Position numbers and translations under genes: made by a program. Positions 32,647 through 44,210 of a stretch of 64,000 bases of DNA are shown in pieces. Numbering within the stretch: the first letter of the stretch is position 1; each line of letters begins with the position of its first letter. The notes under the pieces are model-generated. The model was given only the letters and a program-made list of their open reading frames with translations. It searched no databases and was not told where the DNA came from. Source of the stretch: Zea mays. Taxonomy: Eukaryota > Streptophyta > Magnoliopsida > Poales > Poaceae. Location of the stretch: NCBI RefSeq assembly GCF_902167145.1, contig NC_050097.1:226195034-226259033 (forward strand), written 5' to 3'.

Positions 32647-33835
32647 AATTCTACCCCCTTAAAAATAATCTCGGCCTTGAGATTAGTAAGAAAAGGGATG
32701 CAGAAGGTTTCTTGGTGTTTTAACTATTGGATTCCAATTAGTAGTTTTTATACACCCAAAATTTTCATATCATAAGCAAGTGTGGCATAGAAAACATGGG
32801 TACATTAGGTTTTAGCTAATAGGTGAGTTTAGCGAAGATTTGGGGATAAGAGAAAGTTAGGCAAGGAAAACTTTTATTTCGGGTGGTGGATCTTGACTCA
32901 TGTGGCGATTCGTTTGACTCCTATCTTCCTTGACATGGTTGATCGTTTCCTTCTCCGGTCTTGCTGTTATCGAGTCTAGGAGATCAAGTTAGGTAGATGG
33001 TTGTTGAATATAATATAGGTCAAGATGTTGTTTAGGCTGAAGTAGATAGATTTGGCATGGGATAGATAGTTTTAGTCAACCTATTATGTAAGTCGGGTGT
33101 TTGTGTACGGCCGAGTTGGTCTAAGTCACCAATTTAGGTTAAAACATGCTTATAGGGATAGGGTCTAATCTATTTCTTCCGTGTTAACTAAAATGTTTAA
33201 GTAACTCACGTTAGATTTGATCATATTAGGTTAGATGAGATCAAGGTTAGCTTGGCATGACTAGATTCGACTAGATAAGATCTAATTTATTTGGATTAGA
33301 TCATGGTTGTTACACTAGGATGAGGTAAACAAAGTTGTTAGTATAAGATGATCTATAAGAATAAGTTAGAATCTTTGAAGATGAGATGGATCTATTAAGC
33401 TATATATTTTTAATAGGGGATAATTTAGGTCGGCTAGTTATCTTATAAACACATTTTTTATGCCTATATGTATATACAGATGCAATTGTGGACATTACTC
33501 CACAACTCATCACACTCAATCAAAGAACCAAATCAAACAGTTATCATAAGAACAAACATCCAAGCGTATAGATACCTACAAAAATAGTTTTGTTTTTGTT
33601 CCTAAGATTAGGTTTCCTATTCCTAAAGGTCACTTTAGGTACAAGATTTCAAAGTGTGAAATCCACTTTTGTCTTTAGAAGTGAAAAGATAAGAGTAATC
33701 AGAGTAAAGCAGCAATAGATGCAAAAAGATTGAGGTAAGTTTAGAAAGAATCAGAGTAGCAAATGTAAGTAGGTAAGGGTTGTCCAGTTCTATCTAGGTT
33801 ATGTCCAACAGTCAACATTCCTCTGATACCACTTC
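32647..33835 (-). mobile_element. Interior of element E1: primer site, leader, polypurine tract only
   Basis: Read on the minus strand, it starts after LTR C with TGGTATCAGAGG (33831-33820, iMet type). It runs through an about 850-bp leader homologous to the leader of E2 (34855-35700) and ends with AAGGGGGTAGAATT (about 32660-32647) before LTR B. Only 1.19 kb remains, with no gag or pol. E1 is therefore a deletion derivative that depended on other elements if it ever moved in this form. Confidence 0.65.
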
Positions 33836-34573
33836 TGTCACACCCGGGTTTTAGGGGTCCAAAACTCGGGCGCGAACTTCACTAAGTGTGCTGGGATCAA
33901 GTCTCACACATATGATGACTCATGGTATAGAAACGAATGTCACAACATTAATATATAACGGAGTTCTGTACAAAATAGTTAAATAATTACATCATACGAG
34001 ACAATGACTGGGAGACGACAACTTAGACCACTCACGAACTCATCACAGGCTCCTTCATGCGTCGCATCTTGTGGTACCTGTTCTTGACCTGGGGGAATGT
34101 GAGTACAGTAAGGGTGAGCTCACATACGTTCATCGCTCAACATGTTGTGTGGAATAATGTGCATGAACTCATCAAAGGTGGGAGCTCATGTGAAGTCTAA
34201 GGCTTACCAAAGGAGATGGTTAAAGCTGAGCATTGCTTTTAAAGTTGGTCAAAATTTTATTAGCAGTTACTAGGTATAAGTAGATACCAACCCAATTAAA
34301 TAAGAGATCAAAATTAATAACAACACCCACAATGCAATGCAAATGGCAAATTAAGTTTAATTCCATAGATTAATCATGTGAGTGTCCGACCCGCTCATGG
34401 CCGTGAGCACGGCTGATATACCAGTTTTACACTCTGCAGAGGTTGCGCATCTTTACCCACAAGTCATGTTACCCATTTTCCCGGGGTTGATCGGACCCCA
34501 TACACCTCTACCGAGGAAGCGAGGCATGGTAGCACTACGAGGCCTTTCCAAAGTTCCACTAGTTCGAGAATAC
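33836..34573 (-). repeat. LTR C: 5' LTR of E1, truncated
   Basis: The LTR end is at 33836 (plus-strand TGTCACACCCGGG). It matches LTR B through the GTGAGCACGGCTGATATACCAGTTTTACAC stretch (34403-34432) and the GGTTGATCGGACCCC stretch, then stops near AGTTCGAGAATA at 34573. The remaining 2.5 kb is missing, and a plus-strand LTR (D) takes over. Confidence 0.65.
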
Positions 34574-34839
34574 CCACAGGTCAAGAGTAGGTACCACCGG
34601 AGGAAGACTACTACGACGAGTTCGATGAGATCTAGGCATCGTCACCCAGTCGACTGTTGGTGCTGGGGAGATATTTATTTTAGTTCAATTTATTTATTAT
34701 CAGCTATTTTGTAAGACATTCTTGTTATATAATAAAGTTGTGACATTCGTCTCTATACATTGAGTCATTATATGTGTGGATCTTGTTTGGCGCACATATG
34801 AGACACACTCGGGCTTGCCCTTAAATTCGGGTGTGACAG
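34574..34839 (+). repeat. LTR D: 5' LTR of E2, only the last 266 bp
   Basis: It ends AAATTCGGGTGTGACA at 34839, followed by GGAGTGGTATCAGAGG. It is homologous to the last part of LTR A and, inverted, to LTR C, but more diverged. The start is lost at the fusion with LTR C. Confidence 0.65.
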
Positions 34840-35700
34840 GAGTGGTATCAGAGGAATGTTGACTATAGGATGTAACCTAGATAGACCTGGACAACCTTTA
34901 CCTACTTACCGTTGCTACTCTAATTATTTCTAAACTTTCCTTAATCTTTTCTCATCTATTGCTGCTTTACTCTGATTATTCTTACCTTTTCTCTTCTAAA
35001 TATCAAATGAATTTCACACCTTCGAATCTTATACCAGAATTGTCCCTAAAGTAATAGGACTCTTAATAAAAACAACTATTTTTGTAGGTATCTATACGCT
35101 GGAATACTTGTTCTTATGATACATGTATGATTTGGTACTTTGATTGAGTGTGATATTTGTGGAGTAATGTCCACAATTGCATCTGCGTATATTTAGGCAT
35201 AAAATATGTTTATAAGATAACTAGACAACTTAGATTATCCCCTATTAAAATATATCTAGCTTAATAGATCCATCTCATCTTAAAAAGATTCTATCTTATC
35301 CTAATAGATTCATCTTGTCCTGATAAGCATACTTATCCCACCGAATGTGACAACCATGATTTAATTCAAATTAATTAGACCTAATCCAGTCTAATCCAGT
35401 CATACAAATCTAATCTAGATTCCATCTAATCTAATACGATCTAATATGATGTGAGTTACTTAATGGGTTAGTTAATACTAGTGAAATAGATTAGCCCTAC
35501 TCCTATAAAAATGTTTTAACCTAAATTGGTGCCTTAGACCAACTCTGCCATGAACAACAACCTAATCTACATAGTGGGTTGTATGACCTATCTAGCCTAG
35601 CCTAGAAGCAAAACAACAAACCAAATTCTGCCTAATCTCATTTTGTTTACGATCATCTACTAAGTTATTTCTATAAATCTATCTTGACAATGTGCCCTAA
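34840..35700 (+). other. Primer site and leader of E2
   Basis: TGGTATCAGAGG at 34844-34855 is the iMet primer site. The following non-coding leader is the inverted counterpart of 33822 down to about 32970 in E1 (shared TTTTTGTAGGTATCTATACGC and GGAGTAATGTCCACAATTGCATCTG). No gene is seen. Confidence 0.65.
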
Positions 35701-35786
35701 CTCCAGATGGTGAATACCTCGACAGGAGATGTTGATCTACCTACACATGTACGACGAAGAAGGGCAGTAATTAATTCAGAATCGTA

Positions 35787-36094
35787 GATGAATCCCCTAA
35801 ATTCTCCACCCGCTCGGGCGGAAGCCTTCTTCACTACCCAAATCCAACTACTACAATAGATGTCCAACACAATGGCCAATATGCAAGCCCAACAAAACAG
35901 TAACCAACATCACCCACACCAACCACCACCTAGAATCACAGATGAATCCCCTAAATTCTCCACCCGCTGGGGCAGAAGCCTTCTTCGCCGCCCAAATCCA
36001 GCTACTACAATAGATGTCCAACACAATGGCCAATATGCAAGCCCAACAAAACAGTAACCAACATCACCCACACCAACCACCACCCAGAGATAAA
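35787..36094 (+). repeat. 154-bp direct duplication in the E2 gag start
   Basis: GATGAATCCCCTAAATTCTCC occurs at 35787 and 35941, and the copies run to CACCCACACCAACCACCACC with few differences. The unit, 154 bp, is not a multiple of three and therefore shifts the gag frame. Confidence 0.85.
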
Positions 36095-36593
36095 CATTGT
36101 GAGTTCATGAGCTAGAAGCCTCCCACATTCTCCAGCTCCCCAGATCCACTATAGGCGTACGATTGGCTAAAAGCCATGGAAAAGATGTTTAATATCACGC
36201 AATGCACTAATCAAGAAAAGGTCCTTTATGCATCAGGTCACCTCATTGGCCCTGCTGTCGATCGATGGGATGCTTATTAGGCAGCACATGCTGCCGCTGA
36301 CACCGTCACTTGGGCTGAATTCTCGACAAGCTTAGGAACTATCATACTCCTACCAGTCTGATGAAGATTAAGAAGGAGTTTATTTCACTCAAACAGGGAG
36401 GGATGGCTGTGAGTGAGTACAGAGACATGTTCATCCAGCTGCCTAGATATGCACCCGCAGAAGTCACTGATGATGAGATGGAGTTATTCCTAGGAGGACT
36501 TGTTGGGTCGTTCTAGTATCAGTTGATGTCACACACCTTTCCATCTTTCTAGAGACTTTTGGACAAGGCTATAGCTCTAGAACACAAGCGTGT

Positions 36594-38901
36594 TGTGATA
36601 CCCAATTTTCTGAAAAGAAGTTAAATTTATTTTTCCCTTTTCTTTCGTGATCTGTGTAGTTGGGGTTGGAGTTTTTTAGGAAGCATTCACCAGTAAAACA
36701 GTAGATTACTTGTTGGATTTGTGCGCTGGGGTCGGGAGCAGACGTGAGAGCGAGTTTGGGCCGTGGATCTCGATCCGGCGGTGGGGAGCCCATTAGTTTC
36801 CCCCCCCCCCCCTTAACCCTAGCCGCCCCTCCCTCTCACTCCCCCACCCCTTTGGCCCCCCCCTCTCTTCCTCTCTTCCACTCTTGCAACTGCCCCAATC
36901 CCTCTCCTTCTTCCCTAAGTGATTGCAGCGCCACCCCTCAACCCTAGCCCCCCCCACCTCTTCCTCTCCAAGGTGGAGCCTCCCTGCTTAGTGTCCGTCG
37001 TGTGGGTGCGAGTCTTCCATGGGAGTTTGGAGGGAGGAAGAAGGAAGAAAAGAAGGAGGAAAGGAGGAACCCAAGGTGATTTTCGTGATCTTTTTTGTTG
37101 TATTTGTGCTGCAATCCAATTGGTTACATGTTTACCTATGCGATTTGGTAGAGGTGCTGTCCAGAAATTTAGTGGGTGGACGAACAACAGTAGTTCTAGG
37201 GATTTCTGGGAATTTTTCGTGGGCAATTAGTGGGAATCAGTGGGAACATCATGTAGAGCTTTGTTATACCTTTCCAACGAGTACTTATACGCTCGATTCG
37301 GAGTTATAATTTAGGAGATATCGTTGTTTGAATCCGGTTATGTTGCTGTCCAAAAAAACAGATTTTTCAGGTGGGTGAACAGCAGTAGTATTGGCCGTTT
37401 CTGGGAATTTTTCGTGGGTAATTAGTGTTAACCAGTATGATAATCATGTAGGGCTTTGTCTTATATTTCCAATGAGTACTTATGCGCTTGATTTGGAATT
37501 ATATTTTAAAAGATATCGTTGTTTGAATCCGGGTATGTCGCTGTCCAAAAGACAAAAAAACAGATTACAGGGTTCATCTTGTGGACTGTTTTGGGCTAAT
37601 TAGATGTTGGAATTTAATTATAAATTGTATACAAAAATTGTGGGGAATTTTATGTAGATGTCTCTGGAGTTTTTGTTTGTTACCACTGCTGTCATAATTT
37701 TAAAGTTATAAAATTATTAAGCAGCGCCGCTGCAGTTTGTTGGGTGTGGGGAGAGATGTAACCCGCGGCGGGGTTTGAGTTTGTGCGTAGGTGCGGCGTC
37801 ATTTATGAGCCTGATTATGTCAAATTGGTGCACTAAGTTGTGTGTCAAAAACAAGTGGTGGACTTCCGGATCGTACTTAGGGATTTGCCCGAACTTCCGG
37901 TAAAGGCAAGTAAATACAGTGGTGGTTGCTACCGTTTGAGTTGCATCCTAATCCGTGTCATTGAGTATGCATAAGTTTTAATTATGTTAATCATTGAATT
38001 CTATGATGAAGTTTATTTGTTTGGAAGTATTAATTCTCAATTGTCTAATATTGTGGATGAACATAATTTGGTAATGATATATGTGGTTGATTCCCATCTT
38101 GGATGAAGTTGAAGTATCTTTTTGAATCACGTTATATGAAGTGTTGTAGGCATGACATGCACATCGCATCATCCATCTTGCATTTTGAAGTTATGTCGCG
38201 ATCTTATGGTCCGACCGTACCGGTACATTTTTAGCATCGTACGTTGCCCGAGGAGGGGTACGATGCGGCTTCATATCCTTAGAGGTATGAAGGCAGAAGT
38301 CATCCTTGCATTTGCAGACATTTGCACTCATGAGGTATATATGAAGTGTGACATTACTATGTTACTATTGTGGTTTCTACCTGCGAGGTATGGTGACTAG
38401 GTGTGTTGTACGTTGTATACGTGCTGCACCTTCGTAATAAGAAGGTTGTGGAATCAAGCGGTAGTAAAACAATGTTCTTATGTGGTTAAACAGTTTGATA
38501 TTATTTTACTTGCTGAGATGTGTCATCTCACTCTTGCATTACTCAATGCAGGTACTTTATACATGCTGGGAATGAGGGGAGTAGCAGCACGTCCACTTTC
38601 ACTCTCACAATAACGCTGCCCAGGCGCAGCCATGATTTAATTAGAAACTTATTATCAAAGGAAGATTGTTTTTTTAACTAGTCGTGCGCACTAGTTAATT
38701 CAGATCATGTCGTATGTTTAACTTCTCTTTGCTAGCCGATTAATAATACTTAGTATGTTTTTGTCATGATATATGTTTATACACTATTGCCCCCTCATTT
38801 ATGCAATTTTGCAAAGGGGATGCTGCCGAAATTTTATATATAGATGTCAGAAGTGTTGTTTAGTAGCATTCCGGGGTGTTTGTGGACCCCGGGGTGTTAC
38901 A
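36594..38901 (+). mobile_element. Solo LTR (2308 bp) inside the E2 gag
   Basis: It runs from TGTGATACCCAATTTTC to GGGGTGTTACA and is flanked by CGTGT at 36589-36593 and 38902-38906. Removing it and one CGTGT copy restores continuity of gag reading. No interior is present, so this is the product of LTR-LTR recombination. It contains a C-run at 36800, a direct duplication (37157-37541) and no gene; the frames 36919-37309 are not protein-like. Confidence 0.85.
37157..37541 (+). repeat. Imperfect tandem duplication in the solo LTR, about 190 bp x 2
   Basis: GCTGTCCA... begins at 37157, at about 37343 and again at about 37541. Between them the units share TTTCTGGGAATTTTTCGTGGG, CATGTAGRGCTTTG and GATATCGTTGTTTGAATCCGG. 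They are diverged but colinear. Confidence 0.75.
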
Positions 38902-39399
38902 CGTGTAGAGCTAGGAGAGATGAAGAGGAAGGCTACTAATCAGGGACAGACAGGAAGCAGTACCCATCCCCATTATGCTCCACCACAAGGCACCCCAAGT
39001 CGTGGTAGTCCCAGGGAACAGTCATCTCAAAGCCCAACTCAACAAGCCTAACCTTCAGAATATCATAGATCAGGTCCTCATCAAGCAGGCATTCCAGTGG
39101 GACCAGTTGCTCATAACACTTCAACATATAGGGCATGCTTTAAATATGGTCAAGTCAGACATTATGCCAACAACTGCGCTAACAAGGTTGCCTACACTAC
39201 TCTAGCTCTGACGAAGCAGTGCCAAGCCTCAGGAGGTAAAAGCCATCCCTTATCAGTCAATCAAGGGCAAAAAAACTTCTCGTGCGGCCAAGTCAACCAT
39301 ATAGAAGTAGAGGCAGACCCCGAAGAACCAGAAGACCTAGAAGATATGCTTGGAGAAAATGAAGAAGTCTCTCAAGAAGAAAATGAACAGCAAAATTAG

Positions 39400-39456
39400 A
39401 GTCTCTTATCTCCGTACTAATCTCGAGGTCAAGATTCGCTTTAAGGGTGTAGAATT
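39400..39456 (+). other. 3' end and polypurine tract of E2
   Basis: AATCTCGAGGTCAAGATTC...TTTAAGGGTGTAGAATT directly precedes the 3' LTR. This matches the TCTCGGGACGAGATTCTTTTAAGGGG end of Del-like elements. It begins right after gag, which shows that pol is absent. Confidence 0.6.
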
Positions 39457-40093
39457 TGTGAACCCTAAAGTATGTCTTTAAGTTGTTAGGAAGTTCCTTC
39501 GTTATTCAAGAAATAATATTTAGCATTTATTCTAGAATATGAATCTTTATCAAAGCATATCCTTCTAAATAAATATACAAATAAAAGTGATATTGGATTT
39601 TGATGTCCCAAACCTAAATTTGAGATTTTAAAATTTTAGAATATAATTTTGAAGCTTAGAAAAATAAACAATAGAAGGATTTCCTATTTAATCGAGTGAA
39701 TATTCCCTTCATTTATATTACATTTATAGGCATTCAATTAAATAAGTAATAAGAAAAATTTAAAAAAAATTGTATCTCTTGCTGAGTTTTTGTCAGTTGC
39801 ATTCAATGCGAGTTTGAAACTTAAAACTAAGTATGAATTTGAGTTAAGTTTGAATAAGGAAAATAGAAATAAAACGAAAAAAGAAAAGAAAAGGAGAAGC
39901 TTTACATGCCCCTTGGCCACAACCCCTTGGACCCACTTCCCCAATGCACCATGCAGCCCACTTAGATCCCTCAGCCAGCCCACCTCCTGCCCGCGCGTGC
40001 CAGCAACCGACAGGTAGACCCCGCGTGATAGCACCACCACCGTGCTTGGCTTTAGGCACCAACCTCAATGTTGTCTCACTGGCATGCGGGCCC
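39457..40093 (+). repeat. E2 3' LTR, segment 1
   Basis: It starts TGTGAACCCTAAAG, decayed from TGTAACACCC. Homology to the first 600 bp of LTR A includes the GAAT(A)AGGAAAATAGAAATAAAA...GAAGCTTTACATG...CCCCTTGG block. It is interrupted by the LARD-like element at 40094. Confidence 0.6.
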
Positions 40094-43000
40094 TGTGGCA
40101 GAACCTCCAAGTTATCGGGCCCACATGCACCTGTCCTTGTCTCAAAGACCTCAGACGGCCATGCATGTGCACTAGATAACTTAACAGGATCCGTCCGATT
40201 GCCCCAAGGACACCGGATAAACCACTTACAACCAGAACCGCGAGATTAAGTAACACAAATCACACACACCAATATTTTTGCAGCGGAAATCTTATTACCA
40301 AATTTTACAAGTTACAAAAATTTTATATTATTTTATCGGAGTGATTACAAAAGTATAAGTTTGAAATATATGCTAGCTCAAATGACCATCCTCAGTAAGA
40401 AGATAAAGACAGGTTATACTTATATAAGAAGGCCGAGCCCACCGGCACTTAACACCATCAAAAGCAGCACAAAGTTAGAACCTGAAAAACAACAGGGAAT
40501 AAAACCCTGAGTATGGAATTACTCAGCAAGTCTTACCCGACTAAGGAAAAGACTCTCAAGGGTATGCTGGATAAATAGGAATCAAGGAGAGGCTTTAGCA
40601 AGATTCAACTTAGATACTTTTGCAGAAATAGCTTACTAAAGTGAGTCCTTACTTTCAACATTTTAACGCCAGATTAAATATTTAATAGACTCTGTTTGCA
40701 TCTAGTCTAATTTCATCATCTCATCTATACAACATCATTTTATCCATAGTGTTCACATCCTGACTTAGGTTGCAGGTCAGTGATCAAGTCTCCACTCTCC
40801 GGGGATATAACGGCGATCCGAATCGATTTACTCAGCTGAGGATCTCTAACCACACGACATATGTAGCACTTAACCCTTGCATATGTCAACCGTTCCCACA
40901 GATCCTCCACAACGTGAACCGGTCCGCGCTACCCGGGAGCACAGTACTCCTCCATCCAGCCTCTAGCCAGGAGGGCACACGCTACTCCCACCATCTCCCA
41001 CGCCCAGTGCGCGGTTGTCTTTTCACGTATGGAATAGCCGGGTTCAAGCTTACCCTGTCCCATTTCCAGGGCATGTGGCCAGTTAAGATAGTCCTTGATC
41101 TATCAGGCCTACATACGCATCCAATCCTTAATTGACCCGGGCGGAGCATCACCTGTTCCTAGCCCAAGTCCCGATTTAAGTACTTCCACCCTTAGGATTG
41201 TTTGTATTCCTTAGGATGAAAAGAGCATTATAGGGAACTTTACAGTAAGATCCCACCATGCTCCCAATAAAAATATCCGTGCAGGTAGAGGTCATCCTTC
41301 CTCAGGATCAACCTGAGCTAGGCATAAGTGCAAAGGACAAACTCTATCTGCCTATAAGCAGGGCTAAGCATTTTTTTGTAAATCATAATTTTGATACTTC
41401 ACCAGAAGTATCTATATAGGTATGGATATCAAGGTAGGCAATGCATCAAAGGGTTTCCAAGCAACTCCTATAAACCTAATGCACATTCACTAGACTTAAA
41501 GTGTGTAAAAATTATTTAAAAACACAAGGAAGGGGTTGCATGCACCGGGGCTTGCCTGGATAACACTAGGTTAGTGTTGTTAGAAGTCGTCCACTTGGCA
41601 ATCATCTTGCGAATTAGTCCACCCGTTACGTCATCTTGGCGTCGACTCAGCTTTGGTTCTCCGCATCACGTGGTCAATAAACGTACCTAAATGATTTGCA
41701 TAATGCACATGAATGCATAGCACTGACTTCATTCCTCAACTAAAATTCCTCGCATAAAATGCCGATAACGCCTAACGGCAAAGCACTAAAATTACTAAGC
41801 AAATAAATTCAGCTTACCAGCATCAAACGCGACCCAAATCTCGTACGAATGCTGATAAATCCTGGCTCGAGCTTTTTGTCGCGCACTTAGTGAATATCAC
41901 GTTGCTGGCTCCGTCTTCACTTGACTCTTGGAATTTCTTGATGACGCACGGATCGACGACGACCTTCAATTGAAGTCTGGAGCGAGCTGGTGAGGTGGGA
42001 ATCGAGCCGGAGATGACGGGTTCAACAACTCGACGACAAACGCGACGAAGGCGAACTGAACAGGGAGCTTCGCGGCAGCACGCGCAGGAACAACAGAACC
42101 CTACGCGCGCGACGCAAAGGCGAGCAGTACGCGAACTGGACAGAACCGAGCGCGCAGGCTCCACGGCGCTCGACAGAGGAGCTCAACGGGGCGTTGGGCA
42201 AAGTCGGGGCGCGACACAGGAAGGTCAGCTGGGCGCGCGTATCCAAAAGCTTCGACGACAGCACGAGCAGGGAGGATTGGGCACCGGCAGAGAAGCACGG
42301 CGCGCGCACAAAGCACAAGCAGCTGCGCGCGGCCATGGACTGGGAGATGGGCTCGGCATCAGGGAGCTCCGAGCAGGGATGCCGCAGTCCGAGCAGAGGA
42401 AGTCGGGCGCCGAGAAACGCGCGCAGAAAACAGGACGCCATGGAAACAGGCAGAGAGCAAGCAGGACGCGCGGAGGAGAAACTCGCGAGCACAGCTGGGC
42501 ACCGGACTTGGGGAGCCGCACAGAGAGAGCAGGGAGCACGGTGCGCAGGGCAAATAACCGCTCGGCGAGCAGGAACAGCGCGCACACAGGAGCTCCGTGG
42601 CAAGGGAGAGAGGAGTAGAGCTGGGCGCGGCTGCTCGCGGCAACAGAGCAGAGGGGCGCGGTCCGATGGAATCTGAGCAGAGGGCAGAGCGACGGACGCA
42701 CAGGGAACAGCGCCAGCAGCTCGCCATGGGAGAGGATCCTGCGCAGAGAGAAGAACCGAGCTTGAAGGAGTGCCATGGCTAGAACCAGGGGCGTGGCTGG
42801 AGCTTGGAGACGGACTGGGGCAGGGAGAGGCGACCAGCGCGCAAGGGAGCTCGACGGCAGCCGCCATAGATGAGCGGAGCGACAGCCACGAGCGAGCGCA
42901 GGCAAGCGTGAAAAAATCTATGGCTGCCGAACAGACTTGTATCGGGATAAATACAAGACCATAAGCGGTGAACGCTAAAGATCCTAGCGGATAGTACATC

Positions 43001-44195
43001 GGCCAGAAAAACAATTCTGAAATTTGGAAGCCGTGGGATCCTATAGGATAATACATTAGCCAGAAAAACAAATCTGAAAGGCAGCAAAAAAATCTGAGAA
43101 CGGCAAGCGGCAAGGAGATGAAAGATCTCCAGTTAAGCGGCAGCAGGAGATGAGGATGAACACGTGGGGGGATAAGAGCAGAACACGGAGAAGATTATTA
43201 CGTAGTAAAGAATGGTTGAAGGGAAATTAAGTTTTCCAGAACCGAGCACTTGTAGCAATGGAAATATAATTTTTCTTCTTTTTTTTTATATATCTAAAGA
43301 TTATCTCTTCTCTTCTACTATTTGGATTTTTAACGCACAAATATTCTAGTTTTGATCTTCTAGGCACAGACACAACTCTATTAGAATTTATACTATAATA
43401 ATTTTGAATAATTTGCATTCGCCCATTCCATACGTATTATTTGTTTTCCTTTAACAACAACACATTAGTACATGTTTTTGGATCCTAATTTTCTTAGCGA
43501 TGTATACGGGATTGACACGTTATACGGCTACACCTTTCAGTCTAATGATTTAGCGAACTAAATCATTCACCAATTACTTGTTGTCAGTAATAATTACAGT
43601 GGTTTGCTTTGCTTCGGACAGGATGCAAATAGACCGAATTAGACGAATTTTGGCGTCGGTATTTAGTCGACGCTTAACTCGTCTACCCTGATAATTTCAT
43701 CCACTAATCAAGCACCCGATTACTCTACCGAAGACAACACACTGGAACCAAGACGCCCAATTATTACTCTTACGCTCGCCAAAACAGCGTGCTGGAGGAT
43801 AAATTGGGTCATAACCTCGCGCAAGATTTCACGCGATTCGAATTATTTTACCTCGAACATTTTAGTCGTTGAGTTCAAATTAATTTGTTCGGGATAAAAA
43901 TCGTCCAAGTGGTTCGAGCCTTCGAATTCGTATTCGCGCGAGCGATGAACTTTAAATAATCACCGGACGCACCAATTTTCGGAACGACTATGTTCCGAAC
44001 AACACGAAAATTTCGGAAGAGCCCGGACAAATAAAAATAAAAACGATGTCGCGCTCGCGACAAATGAAACAGATGCGATATTAAAATCGCGATAGGCGAA
44101 AATAATTAGACCTTAGTATCCGTCTTATTCACTGATATCACGTGCTTAAATTCGTACTCGTTGTCGAGCGGAATATAAACACCTGGGGTGTTACA
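40094..44195 (-). repeat. 3' LTR of the LARD-like element
   Basis: Plus-strand TGTGGCAGAACCTCC to CCTGGGGTGTTACA, 4102 bp. The middle (about 41990-42900) is GC-rich and keeps a long minus frame, 43113-42022 (363 codons), starting on TTG and Ser/Ala/Cys/Arg-rich. It has no recognisable domain and probably represents the transcript leader in the LTR. Confidence 0.88.
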
Positions 44196-44210
44196 GCCCT
44201 CCCCCCTTAA
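44196..44210 (-). other. Polypurine tract of the LARD-like element
   Basis: On the minus strand TTAAGGGGGGAGGGC directly precedes the LTR start TGTAACACC. Upstream is TCTCGGGACGAGATTCTTT, a motif shared with Del/Tekay-like elements and a hint about its mobilising partner. Confidence 0.75.

Larger units (their letters stand above)
35701..39399 (+). pseudogene. Decayed gag of E2, split by a solo LTR
   Basis: The first part (to 36593) shows PPTFSSSPDPL, DWLKAMEKMF, VLYASGHLIGPAVD and, after a frameshift, MAVSEYRDMFIQLPRYAP, a Retrotrans_gag domain. Several stops lie within it. The second part (38902-39399) continues KRVELGEMKRKAT..., then the zinc knuckle CFKYGQVRHYANNC, in which the second Cys is Tyr, and ends in a Glu-rich tail. 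Directly repeated DNA at 35787-36094 disrupts the N-terminus. Gag would coat the RNA; this copy cannot. Confidence 0.75.

Noticed and set aside
34844..34855. tRNA-Met-like sequence TGGTATCAGAGG (also at 11731, 18448, 33820 and 47384)
   Set aside because: These are 12-14 base primer sites next to LTR ends, not tRNA genes.
36919..37309. Overlapping frames of about 100 codons in the solo LTR
   Set aside because: They lie in non-coding LTR sequence and overlap a tandem duplication; no protein signature.
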